Assembly: GCF_051014445.1 (NCBI RefSeq)
Contig: NC_135144.1
Location: 8,990,001-9,054,000 of the forward strand
Direction of reading: 5' to 3'
Source of the DNA: Colletes latitarsis
Taxonomy: Eukaryota; Arthropoda; Insecta; Hymenoptera; Colletidae
Length of the DNA stretch: 64,000 bases
Shown: piece after piece, positions 49,867 through 61,182 of the stretch
How the letters are laid out: each line of letters begins with the position of its first letter
Position numbering within the stretch: the stretch's first letter is position 1
The notes under the pieces: model-generated
Seen by the model: the letters and a program-made list of their open reading frames with translations, nothing else
Told to the model about the DNA's origin: nothing
The model's database searches: none
Translations under genes and position numbers: made by a program

Positions 49867-51560
49867 GCTAGACTCGTCCGTGAACTCCACTTTGATCGCG
49901 CTAGCACCTCGAAAGGTGCTGGTCCCCGACAGATATCGCGCTATCTGGCGACTAAAATCGCGAAAAGTCGATAACGCGACGAGATCGAGACTCTCGATGC
50001 TCTCGATACTTTCGACACTGTCACTCCAACCGCTCAACAGCACTGGGACGATGTTAACGAAACCGAAACCGAAACCGAAACCGAAACCGAAACCGAAACC
50101 GAAGTCACCTTTTCCAACGACTCTACCGAGAGTGTGTGTGTGTTTACAACGCGCAACGACTAAACTTGAACAGCGTGCGTACGTTGTACCGAGAACTCGC
50201 GAAAAACTCGGCTCGAATCGCGAAGAAAAGTATCGCCGGATCGCCCGAATCGAACTCTCCCGCAACTGGCAGCGGACCGACCGAGAATACACTGTACGTT
50301 GTTCTGCGTGTCGCGAACGAACGAGAGAGAAAGACGGTAGCAGAAAGAGCACGAGAGAGAAACACTGAGAAGGCGGTGGAGGGGGCAGACCACGTGGTCA
50401 AACTCTCTGTTTACAAGCCGCGCCGTTGGTCACGTGGCCATGTTTTGATAGAGAACTTGGCCCACTGCGAGGAGGAGAGGATCTTCGACTTCGTTATCTC
50501 GCGCGTCGAATCGTACGCGATTTTCGGACAAGTTTTCGAGTATCGTGCCGCCGCGGAACCGTATCGCCTCGTCGCTTTCCGTCGTTCGAAATCTGTCGAT
50601 AAAATTCTAACGATCGAATCGACGACTCTCGATATCCTCCCGTCTCGTCCAAGTCCGTTTCTCCTACAATTTTTCATCGATGTTCCCTGACACCACTCTC
50701 CACCTGGCGTCTTCCAGGATTTAAAGTAGATCGAGACGATCCACCACCGACGAACACACCCGGACTTTTAAGTGCCCACTGATATAACGCGATCCGGCCA
50801 ACGTCGAGCATACCCACACGCAACGACTACACTTCGAACGTATTCTCCGGTATCAGACACGCGCACTCGTGATTACTACGGGAATCAAAACCACCTCTCT
50901 ATTGTGTACAACTTGCCGGCAAGGCTGCGCGGCGAATACTGACGAATTCTTTTGGCCGAGAGCCGGAACTGACCGAGCGAAGCCGAAGTTACGAGAAGTG
51001 AATTCGTGGCGCCTGCCTCCGCGCGTTTCGAGAGCGACGAGGATAAGATCGCGAACGTTGAAACGTGTCGGAGCAAGGAGGATCGTGTTGGCGCGACCGA
51101 ACGAGAGAGAGAGACTGACCGACTGCGATCGAGAGAGAGACACTAGGAGGGAGGGAGGGAAAAAGAGGGAAATCGCGAGCCAAGCGAACGGAGCTATCTG
51201 GGTGGGTGGTTCGGTGTCGTGGAGGGGGGCGCCGTGCGAAGGTGGGGGTAAGCCAGTCAGAGTTGGAGCGAAGGAGAAAGCGCTCGGACAAGCGAGAGAG
51301 ACGCGCGGCAAAGAGGTTAGCGGTACGAGAGAGGGAGAAGGAGGCAATGGTCTGGAATGAGCCGCTCGAGAAGAAAAGAGGGACAGAGACAAGCCGTTCG
51401 GGGGAGGGAATCAGAGAGGGCAGTGTGGTCGGTTGAATCGAAAGGATGGGCGGGGAAAGGGGTATGTTATGCCCCCAGGGCCAGGCACTGTTCTCCGTGC
51501 AAAGACGAAGAGAGGGAATTCGCACGCGGCCACCTACCCCTATCGATGGCCGTTCAATTC
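49867..51560 (-). promoter_or_regulatory. foxo: CpG-rich 5' UTR and promoter region of foxo
   Basis: The block directly upstream of the foxo start is much richer in G, C and CpG than the flanking DNA, and the change back to AT-rich sequence near 51560 is abrupt. It gives long open frames on both strands (for example 49601-50368 and 50136-50690 on plus) because stop codons are rare; none resembles a known protein, so I treat them as shadows. A possible initiator lies on the minus strand around 50782-50776 (ATATCAGTGG, TCAGT core). A purine-rich stretch of GAGAGA runs sits at about 51100-51420 on plus, that is TCTCTC on the gene strand, resembling GAGA-type promoter-proximal sequence. The true start site and any 5' UTR intron are not determinable here. 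Confidence 0.6.
50059..50103. repeat. (GAAACC)n hexamer microsatellite in foxo 5' region
   Basis: About seven and a half perfect units of GAAACC lie on the plus strand (GGTTTC on the gene strand). The hexamer keeps the upstream frame open and would read as alternating Gly-Phe if translated, but that frame has no ATG, so the tract is more likely 5' UTR. It is perfect, so it is probably young and length-variable. Confidence 0.9.
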
Positions 51561-54100
51561 TCTCTACGACTGTTTAAATAATTTCGTTACGCATAATATT
51601 TGGACCGGTTTGAATATTATTTGAGCGTCGAGGAGCGGTCAGAACTCTCGGAAGACATAACAGTTCGAACGAGTTTCAAAGACTTGAAAAACTTGAAATA
51701 TGAGAATTTCTGCGGTACACTCGAAAGCGGAGGAATACGCAATTGCGTGGTCGATATTAAAATCGTTTGCAAGTTTCTTTATAAGGCAAGAGTAATCAAA
51801 ATAGGCAATTTTTTTCGTCTATTATCAAGTAATAATATTTTTTTTTATTCGCGTTGCCTGAACCAGTTACGTTCTTATCGAGCGCAGCTGCTGCTTCGAA
51901 ATAACAAATTCAGACTGATTCGAAGTTCCAACTAATTCCGAAAGTAAACAATCGTCATTTTTTATTAATCGATTACGATAACTTTCTAACGGAGAACAAA
52001 GTGTTCGAGATTATCTCTTAGAATTAATCGTCGTTTTTTTCTCAGCGCCTCTTCTATGTTTTTTTTTCCCCCATAATTTTCATTGTTCTTGAGCATGTTA
52101 TTAATAACTTTAACGCATCTATTGATTTTTTTGTAATTCCTAGGCCTGAAATCTCTTCAGCTTCGTTTCAACGCTCCAGTACTTCTAAGACTTTCGAAAC
52201 TTTCAGTACCTTGAAAGCAATTCCGATATCGTTGAATTCAAATAACGTTAACGAGTCAAATTTCTCGTTAACGAACGAGCGTCGAAGATCGTAATTAGCT
52301 ACGACATAGTCTTAAACCACACTCTGCCACCCTTACACTCGTCCCGGATTTAATATCCACGGCAAACCCTCCGCGAAATAAATTCTACGCTCGATCTTTC
52401 GCGGTTATGCAGATTTAAAAAGTATCGTGAAATAAACGAAGCGTACAGCTAGTGAAAAGTTTTCGTTAATCTTTCGCGATAACTTGATTAACGAAACGCA
52501 TAAATTTAGAACCAATGATTGAAATATTTCGCTAGAAAAACGATATTCGTAATTCATTCTCCTTTGATCGATGAACTTTACACGACGAATATAAAAAGTT
52601 TGTATTTCGTTTTATTTACGGAATTATAATGTACTTTATTGTATTTATATTTAGGTATGATAAAATTCACGTATTCGTACGTTTTACCTGTTTCGGTAAT
52701 CTGAACAACTATAAATATAGAAAGAAACATTACTCTTGTCGCTGTAATTGTACTCGGGTTGTTATTCCGGATGATTAACTTTCATTGCAATTTAAATTAT
52801 TATTAAAATATTCGCGGTTGTTTTATATACATATTGGCCAACATTTTCTTCCCAAAGAATATTAACCAAAAAAAAGGAGGAAGATAAATTTTGTTGCTTT
52901 TTATAACCAACATAATAGTGCATGTCAATGTTTTATGTTTACAATCATTTTCGAGAAACGAAGCTAACTTTAATTCATTTAAATTGTATGCCACATATTT
53001 CTCCATAGTATTTAAAGCGTATATATTTCGCACCATTGAACGAGCTGTAGCTTATCAGTAAAAAATACTAGTAAATACAATTGTACAAAATACTTCAAAA
53101 GAAACAGAGATATCCTAGATCTTCACGTTAAAACGAACCCTCCATATTAACATTCCAAATACGTGTTCCAAAAATCAATGATCACTAACTTTTTCAATTG
53201 AAAAAATCTCAAAATCCTCAACTCCCTGAAACACCAAAGAAGAACCATAACAAAGACACTGAGGAAAACAATAAAAAAGAACATCTTGCAACAGTCACTA
53301 CAATAGACGAAATTTCCACAGTTCCATAGAAGTTTCCATAAAAAAATGAGCTTTCAGTTTGAAAATGTAGTTTTTCAGTTGAGAATCTTCCAAGAAAGGA
53401 ATTAGTACGTCTTCTATGTTTCTGTACCCCATCAAAATGGCGCCCACGCATCACACTTCCACAAAATTTCTGTCCATATAAACGTCTTTCTATTTGTTTC
53501 CATCGTGAAAATAATATTTAAAATCCTCAAAAAATATCACATTCCTTCTTTAACCGTGTCTCGTTAGGTTTTATAAATGAAGTTGGTTGATAGGTTCCTA
53601 AAAAACATTCGAATGATACTTAAAACTACAATTTTCTTAGTTCTCCAATCGCTGGTGTTCCACAAAAAGAAGCTCTAACGTTCGAGAGTCATTACGTACT
53701 TTCGTTGAGAAATTTTATCGTGTGAAATTGCACATCCGGAGAAAATTAAAGAGGGAAAAAAGCTACTGGTAACCCTTATTCATTAGATTTACGCGAAAAG
53801 AGTAAGGTTAAGCTCGTACTATCAATTACGTCATCCCCATTCCAAAGGTTGCGTTATACCAAATCGAATCAAGACGTTTGAGGCAAAGTTTATAACGTTG
53901 ACGATCGATGAACTCGGTTTGAAATATATTTGTTACGTCGATTAGAAGATTAACGAACTATATGTATATACAGCTGGTCATAAAAATATTCCGACGCGAA
54001 TATAATTCTTCTTATTATATGCTTTAGAGTCAGTGGCGGATTTCAAACTCAGTGGAGGGGACTAATAAATGTACAAGAAAAAAATTTAAGATTTTAGGGA
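51561..54100. other. AT-rich intergenic DNA upstream of foxo, nothing recognised
   Basis: No gene, RNA or repeat was identified. A transposon-like terminal text (TATACAGCTGGTCATAAAAA) occurs near 53968 without a partner. Confidence 0.4.
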
Positions 54101-54460
54101 TTTAAGAATAGCATCCCTCGAAATGATAAATAAAAAAAGGAATATGAAAGTTTTAATAATTTCTAATCGTTGTATTTATTCGAACAAAGTATGGATAACA
54201 AACATATGGACTGAAGAAATATTTACATTTTATTAGAAAACGATTAGAAATTATTAAAATTTTAATATTCCTTTTTTTATTTATCATTTCCGGGGCTTAA
54301 GAATACCATCCCTCGAAATGATAAATAAGAAAAGGAATATTAAAAGTTTAGTAATTTCTAATCGTTGTATTTATTCGAACAAAGTATGACTTCACAAAGA
54401 GTTATGCAAACATATGGACTGAAGATTTACATTTCATTAGAAAACGATTCGAAGTTTAAA
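54100..54460. repeat. Direct plus inverted repeat cluster
   Basis: CATCCCTCGAAATGATAAAT followed by GGAATAT...AATTTCTAATCGTTGTATTT occurs at about 54111 and 54307 in direct order. Between them, 54238-54290 (AACGATTAGAAATTATTAAA ... TTATTTATCATTTC) is the inverted complement of the first copy. The first pair can fold into a ~50-bp stem. Confidence 0.88.
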
Positions 54461-56680
54461 GCCCTAACCGTGCAAGAATTACTATTATATTACTATACAA
54501 ACGCCTTACAATCACGTCCATAATTCTATAAACTAAATCGTATCGAAAACTTTTGCGATAAAGTGGAGCAAAACATTAGGAAACCTATCGATTTGAAAGA
54601 AGAGTTTAAAGATTGTTTTACCGAAAAATATTAGCGTATTGACGTTGATTATTTAAAAAAAAAGAAATGATTTCCAACATTGCCGATAGCCTTACATATT
54701 GCACAATAAAATACTAACACACGATTGAAAATTGTAATTTTAACTTTATAAATATATGAAGCAAACATGATAATAATACATAAAAACTTTGTACAGTTTT
54801 GTTAATTAAAAACTGTATTATAATATAATGAAGAATGTTTTTTTTTTTTCATTATATATTTACTTCGAATACAAAACATGAACAGCAAAACTGTTAAATG
54901 TAATCAAACATATTTCAATTGATGAATTATGGTTTTGTACAATCAATAAATACTTATATGGTTTTTTATAAGAAACATGACATATTTTACAATTCAAATT
55001 ATTGTTCTCAATGTTCTGTGAAGTAATGTTGCAATTATGCAAAGCTATTTCTAATGTCGTTTCACAGATTTCTGTAATTATTGTTAAAAATGCTTAAACA
55101 AAAGTAAATTCTGGGTATCTGATAATAATTGTTTTAAGAAATAAATTATTTTCAACTAAAAAAAAAATTGTGAAGTTCATGTACATTACATTATGTATAT
55201 ACAGAAATTGTTACACAATCAAAGCGATGATTAATGAACTAATATACGTTCAGTATGTATTAATATCAGCCCCTAAATTAAACCTATAATTATAGAATCA
55301 AAGTCATTTTAAAAATGGAACAGTAATCTTCTATACCTTATACTTCACGAAACCATTACTACTATTAATAATATACTAATTGTGAATAAATCTTCTGCAA
55401 TTGAACTTCTATTTTTTCGAACAATTTCCATATAACCAAAAAGAACTAGATAATATCCTTTTCTTTATTAACAACTTTCAGACTCATGTGCTCTGTTAGT
55501 GAATACAAAAATATGTATTTAATTACATTCATGAATAATTTTAAATATTAAGAAGTTCTAAATGTGATATAAAGCTTCATAACATTTGTCTCTATATTTT
55601 GTATCAAAATATTCCTGTGTTTCTACATATTTTTTATCTAATTGACTAATAATTAAACATTCTTTCACTCATTAATTTTAATTGGTCTGTACAACCACTT
55701 TTTAAAATATCTGCCACTAATAAATATATACCCCGTATACTATAACAACCTTACACATCGCGTGTTTTGTTCATTAACAATTGATTATTGATAATATATT
55801 GGTATGTAATTTCGGATTAATCGGTCATTATCTAATCAAAGTCTCTTATTATTAATGTAGTCTCATTACGAAACCAAGGGTATTTAAATGATTTATAATA
55901 TCTTAAAAAGAATGAATAACTTTTATGCATCACTTGAGCTTTTCATTCTTCCACTGATTTCGACAGGGAAGCAGTTTGAAACTGATATACTGTAAATTCT
56001 AATGATAGTTGTCTCACCCTGTATATAAAACATCTTACTAATTGTAAGATGAGTTTTTGTGACGTTTTATAAATATACAGTGAGTTAAATTGCATAATTA
56101 TGAAATTTCAACCAATCATAACAAATTAGTTGCCAAATGAAAAAAATGTGTATCATTAAACAGGTATGAATCATAACATTTTTCACAGTTTTATATAGAA
56201 CCAGAGTAATTCGTTACTGCATTATTATACACTACTATTGCATTACTAAACAGGTCACCTGATAGCTGACAGAACATAATACAGTAATATACAGATACTA
56301 AAACCTGCAAATACACTAAAACAAAGTTGCAACAGATTAAAAGCCAATAATATAAATAATCATTCCACCTAAGCAATGACTTTTCTTTCTCATAAGTAAT
56401 TATCGATTTTCGATATACAATCCACGAAATTTTCCTGCACGTTTCCTTAGGTTCTCGAATTTAAACCTCAAATAAAATTAAATAAACACTTTGATGCAAC
56501 AAGTTTGACGAATAACTAGTAACTTATTTTAACAACAGTCGATCAGTAACTGACGAAACCCAAATTTATCGACTGTCGACAATGTAGGGATCCTTTTTTT
56601 AACGACTGTTGATAATAACGATTTCATTTATAATCACAGACGAAATATACGAGCGCATTTTACCTTATCCTCTCGTAGCC
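54461..56680. other. AT-rich intergenic DNA, nothing recognised
   Basis: Contains a TCACCCTGTATATAAAAC text at about 56015 that resembles a transposon end, but no element body. No coding motif. Confidence 0.4.
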
Positions 56681-56683
56681 CAA

Positions 56684-56785
56684 TCTGACTGCCATACCGA
56701 CTTGAAAATTCGGAGGTAATTTTAGCGTCCTCTTTTCATGGATGGCGGTCAGTTGAGAAACTATTCACTGAATTAGTATTTATGG
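56684..56785 (+). repeat. ~100-bp dispersed repeat, copy 1 (second at 61083)
   Basis: CTGACTGCCATACCGACTTG ... GGATGGCGGTCAGTTGAGAAA. The inner CTGACTGCCAT and ATGGCGGTCAG are inverted with one mismatch, so the unit can fold into a stem. The second copy lies near the centre of the large palindrome. Confidence 0.85.
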
Positions 56786-56837
56786 GTAGAGAGCTATAGT
56801 GTGTGCGTAAATACATGTGAGTTGACTATGAAAGGGA

Positions 56838-57240
56838 TTAAAAAATGCAATTTTCAAACGACTATAACTCCTACAATAATGAATATATTTCAGTGAAACT
56901 TTTTTCTGAAGCAGAGCTCATGGGGGCCTACAAAAAAGTACTAAACAACTTTTCTATAAGGTGTCAAACAAAATTACTAAAAATCAAAAACGAACTTTTA
57001 AGAAAAATCGATAAGGAATGCCTAAATTATTGAGCGAAATTAAAAAGTTTCAAATCACTCTGGAAAAATTATTTTCGATTGCAGGGGTCAATTGCAATAA
57101 TTTTTGGTCAATAGATATATCTCCGAAATCCTACGCATTTTCGAGAAAAAAATTCTTTACGAAATCGTTAGGTAGGCAAATTTTTCGGCGGAATTAAAAA
57201 ATTTCAAATCATTCTGAAACAATTATTTTTGGTTGTGGGT
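56838..57240 (-). mobile_element. TATACAGGGTG-family element, copy 8 (internal fragment)
   Basis: Contains ACTATAACTCCTACAATAAT, GAGCTCATGGGGGCCTACAA and CGAAATCCTACGCATTTTCG in family order, without inverted ends. It is inserted between the 56684 repeat and the exon-like segments on the minus strand. Confidence 0.8.
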
Positions 57241-57309
57241 CACCCGTGTTGATTTGGATCTTTCATCCTACAACATAGTTGGGGACCAAATGAATAAAAA
57301 TAACATGCG

Positions 57310-57590
57310 ACTCACCAATGATGAAATAGTACCTCTGCAATGACTGCATGTAGTGATCAAGGAAGTCATCTATTAGTCAGCATAGTCCTACCAGTTTTCA
57401 CGATGTAGGAATCAGGTCCAGAGACTGTAAGAAGACTGCAAGACAATAGCAATTAAGCAATTATAACAATGTATTGTTAAAATTATAGAGATTTTTATAA
57501 ATATTTGTGTAAGTATATACTTACATTTTTAGCTCGTGAAGCATCACCCAATAGTCCTCTTCAGTGATGCACTGACTCTAGTACCGGTAA
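57310..57590 (-). other. Two exon-like segments on the minus strand, unrecognised
   Basis: Reading the minus strand, about 57588-57530 is followed by a donor (AAAAT|GTAAGTATAT). After a ~100-bp AT-rich gap come two closely spaced acceptors (TCTTGCAG and TTACAG, near 57435 and 57424), then a segment ending at a donor near 57317 (ATTG|GTGAGTCG). Joined with the first acceptor, the frame gives QCITEEDYWVMLHELK then ILLTVSGPDSYIVKTGRTML before a stop; another frame of the second segment gives DDFLDHYMQSLQRYYFII. The look is of a spliced but frameshifted gene. I do not recognise the protein. Confidence 0.35.
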
Positions 57591-57599
57591 CGAGAAGTT

Positions 57600-58539
57600 T
57601 TAATTTCAAAGGAAAACAATTAATCAAGTTTATTAGGAGATATTGAACTAGATTACTACGACCGAAGGTTCAAATTGACGAACAAATGGTTCTATTATCG
57701 CGATTTATAAAACAAGAAGAGCCACGATGCTCTGGAAATAATTTAAAGTTCCGTAGAAAACACTGATTCTAGTTTCGCGTTTGCCTAACACGTAAACGAC
57801 GACTTACTTTGGGATCACTTTGCTCCGGAAAACAAATTCTTACTATGTACAATCATTGAAGCTAACGACCGCATTGCGCGCGGCCAACAAATTTCCTGGA
57901 AAGAAAACTGTTCATTTAGTAACTGACAATAGAAATACTGCTGTTTCTTTAGAATAATAGATCTAGTTCCTTCTCATTGAATTAGATCAGATACGTAAAA
58001 GTTAAATTTTCTCAACAATCATAAATTTGAATGATAGAATATTATTAATGAAGGCAATTATGAAATAATTGCTCGATTTAAAAATATTATATACCAATCT
58101 TTAGTATGTATATCCAACTCTAGAGTTGGAAGCATAATGGTATTAACTGAATTAAATTTTAATATTGTCTATTTTTATAAACGTTCTGAAACACAAAAAT
58201 TAATGTTTGTTAGTTACTTGTCTTTGAATAACATATAATTACGCAGTTTCTATATTCTATTCAATTTGAATAAAAAACTGTACGTAAATGCAATTGCAAC
58301 AATTCATAGTGATTTTGTAAAAATTCAACAAATATTTGACATCCAGAAATATATAATCGCGATCAAAATGCAATAAAATACGTTAATTAATTCCCATTTA
58401 ATTTGCCACCTAATCGAAATCGATTATAAAGCAAATTAATAATAAAATGATAAAATAATAAAAATATTTTAAAAACGTATAAATGTTATTTATCAAAATA
58501 GTATATGTATATTAAATTTTACCACTACTTATTAGACTA
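57600..58539. other. AT-rich intergenic DNA, nothing recognised
   Basis: GC-richer near 57780-57900; no motif. Confidence 0.4.
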
Positions 58540-58912
58540 TTCGAAGTTGGCGCGATTTGAATGTTTTCAGCTATAATGGCGTCGATTCTGTGCCGGTAGG
58601 TTGACTTGATTTCGAATTCCAATCAGACACTGTAACAGAAATAAAATATAAATTAAAATGAAATGCATTACGCTAAATATATCTAATCATAATCAAACAA
58701 TAATTGATGTATAAGATACGTAATATCGTTTAGGAAGATATAATGAATCGACACCGGTTAGATATCGAAAAAAACGGCCGAAACCCGATTTAATTTTTGC
58801 CACAATTCCGACTCAATTTATAGTAGAAGTATTAATTTTAAACGAAAGTATTGTTAGAAAGTAAACGTGTGTAGTAATAATGATGAAATATCAACAGGTT
58901 CGAAATACGTAC

Positions 58913-59096
58913 CTCGTTAATAGCGAAACGCCGACAAGTCTCGACACGTCTTATCACGCCAATTTTTACATTAGTAATGGCGCCCCCTCGTTGTACCCAG
59001 CAGCGCTCGCGAGGTAGGTGGTGGGTGGAGGTACCCTCCGATATTTCTAGAAGCTTCCATTTCGAAAAGAAATTTCTTGACTTCGAATTTCAGAGA
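58913..59096 (-). other. Exon-like cassette, left arm unit D (184 nt)
   Basis: On the minus strand an acceptor TTTCTGTTACAG precedes it and a donor GAG|GTACGTATTT follows. The first 41 codons read SLKFEVKKFLFEMEASRNIG ... GTTRGRHY and end at TAA; about 58 nt of non-coding sequence remain before the donor. No database family comes to mind. Confidence 0.6.
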
Positions 59097-59368
59097 CTGT
59101 AACAGAAATACACAAATTAAAAGCAAATGCATTACAGTATACATAATTAAAGAATAATTGATGTACAAGATACGTAATATCGTTTAGGAAGGTACAATGA
59201 ATTGACACCGGTTATATATCGAAAAAAACGCGCGAAACCCGATTCAGTTTCTGCCACGATTCCGACTCAATTTATAGTAGAAACGTATTAATATTACACG
59301 AAAGCACCGTTAGAGAGTAAACGCGTGTAATAATAATGATGAAATATCAACAGATTAGAAATACATAC

Positions 59369-59552
59369 CTCGTTAATAGCGAAACGCCGACAAGTCTCGA
59401 CACGTCCTATCACGCCAATTTTTACATTAGTAATGGCGCCCCCTCGTTGTACCCAGCAGCGCTCGCGAGGTAGGTGGTGGGTGGAGGTACCCTCCGATAT
59501 TTCTCGAAGCTTCCATTTCGAAAAGAAATTTCTTGACTTCGAATTTCAGAGA
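59369..59552 (-). other. Exon-like cassette, left arm unit C (184 nt)
   Basis: Same length as unit D, with acceptor TTTCTGTTACAG and donor GAG|GTATGTATTT. The 41-codon stretch is identical in sense to unit D. Near identity of C and D in both arms suggests recent duplication or gene conversion. Confidence 0.6.
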
Positions 59553-59834
59553 CTGTAACAGAAATAAAATACAAATTAAAAGCAAACGCATTACAGCAAA
59601 CATAATTAAAGAATAATTGAACTTGAAATAATATGTATAAGATACGTAATTTCGTTTAGAGAAATATAAAGAACCGACGCCGGTTGGATATCGAAGAAAA
59701 CGTGCGAAGTACGAATTAATTTTGTCACAATTCCGACTCAATTTATAGTAGAAATATTAATTTTAAACGAAAGCATCGTTAGAAAGTAAACGCGAGTAGG
59801 AATAATGAGGAAATAGCAAATTAGAAATCCATAC

Positions 59835-60025
59835 CTTGGTCGCGAAACGACGACAGGTCTCAACACGTTCAAACACGTCTTACCCCGCTAATTTTTACAC
59901 TAGTAATGGCGCCCACTCGATGTACCCAGCATCACTTGCGAATTAAATGGTGGATAGGGGGAGCCTCCGATGTTTCCCGAAACTTCCATTTCGAAAAGAA
60001 ATTCCTTGACTTCGAATTTCAGAAA
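59835..60025 (-). other. Exon-like cassette, left arm unit B (191 nt)
   Basis: Diverged version with acceptor TTTCTGTTACAG and donor CAAG|GTATGGATTT. The reading FLKFEVKEFLFEMEVSGNIG ... GTSSGRHY-stop has the same length and the same stop position as in units C and D, despite many substitutions. Confidence 0.6.
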
Positions 60026-60311
60026 CTGTAACAGAAACGAAATAAAAATGCATTAAAATACATGAACGATTATTATGATTGAATAATGATTAAACCCAAA
60101 CTATATTACAAGAAATCATAATTAAATTCAGAGAGAAATGTTAATAATCAACACTGGTCGAATGTTATAGAAAAAGTACGCAACCGATTCAATATTTGTT
60201 ACGATGTCGATTGAATTTATAATCAAAAATGTATTAATGTTATACGAAAGTATCGATAGAAAGTAAACGAAAGTAGTAATGATGAAATATCAACAGGTTA
60301 GAAATGCACAC

Positions 60312-60460
60312 CTCGTTGGTCGCGAAACATTGACACATCGTGACACGTCTTACTACGATAACTGTCGGAGTACGAATGACGACCCCCAATAATGCTCACA
60401 AATTAGGGGGGGAGGGGTGTATTTCGAAAAGGAATAGGGATGCTTCAGATAGAAATCGCA
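60312..60460 (-). other. Degenerate exon-like cassette, left arm unit A
   Basis: The innermost left unit keeps the donor side (AACGAG|GTGTGCATTT near 60312) and a G/C tract matching the other units' proline-rich part, but its 5' half is unrecognisable. The mirrored counterpart lies at about 61990-62110. Confidence 0.4.
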
Positions 60461-60650
60461 TAGACAGAAAACAAAAACGAAAATACTAGACCTATGTACT
60501 AGAACAACGTAAATACGTTGATTTTAGAACCACATTGATGGATGATGATATAATATACAAATAAAATATAACTCACATTTTTGTCCATTTATAATTGCAG
60601 ATGACAAGATTCCTGAATTTATTGACACTACTCACTTCGATAATTACATG

Positions 60651-61097
60651 TTAATGTGATTCACAAGTTCGCATTACACTAACCGTATCTAAATTATACA
60701 TTTCGGAATAAATATATCTTGTATAAAGAATAGATTGATCACCAATTAGATACTGTCTACACCACCGATTCAATAAAAGTTTATGTCCTAACGAACCGAA
60801 ACAATAACCACGTGTAAAATCAGTAGTCTTACAGCGCACTCTGTGTTTAAGAACAATAGCCCTGGAAGTCATATTTAACTCGATTATCGATGTCGGTAAC
60901 GTCAATAAATTCACGAATTTTGCTTCTGATGTGAGACCACAGACAAGTAATTTTTTAATAAATGATGTATTACAATTTAAAATAAAAAGTAGAGGTACAT
61001 CCTTACGTATTTTAAGTGTGTACCTACTGTTACGAGTGACACGAAAATGGTAATGGAGTCTCAAGACCTTATAAACTTTTGTCACACTGACTGTCAT
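60651..61097 (-). other. 148-codon open frame near the palindrome centre, unrecognised
   Basis: A long open stretch for such AT-rich DNA. The first ATG-type start is uncertain, and the translation (basic, with LLVCGLTSEAKFVNLLTLP and GDQSILYTRYIYSEMYN) matches nothing I know. Its mirror copy at about 61260-61560 carries several indels and is not open, so protein-level constraint is doubtful. Confidence 0.25.
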
Positions 61098-61182
61098 ACC
61101 GACTTAAAAATTGAGAGGTGATTTTTAACGTCCTCTTCTCATGAATGGCGGTCAGTTGAGAAACTATTCACTTGATTAGTGT
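61083..61182 (+). repeat. ~100-bp dispersed repeat, copy 2, near palindrome centre
   Basis: Matches 56684-56785 in direct orientation (CATACCGACTT, GTCCTCTTCTCATGAATGGC, GGTCAGTTGAGAAACTATTC). It lies in the spacer between the palindrome arms. Confidence 0.85.

Noticed and set aside
49601..50690. Long plus-strand open frames (255 and 184 codons) opposite the foxo exon and 5' region
   Set aside because: They lie in CpG-rich DNA where stops are rare, overlap the certain foxo exon in antisense, and show no domain.
50853..51525. Open frames of 160-180 codons on both strands upstream of foxo
   Set aside because: Low-complexity Ser/Arg/Pro translations from GAGA-rich promoter sequence, with no ATG-supported or conserved protein.
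53968..54070. Tc1-like and hAT-like terminal texts (ACAGCTGGTCATAAAAATAT; CAGTGGCGGATTTCAAAC)
   Set aside because: No matching opposite ends or target duplications were found.
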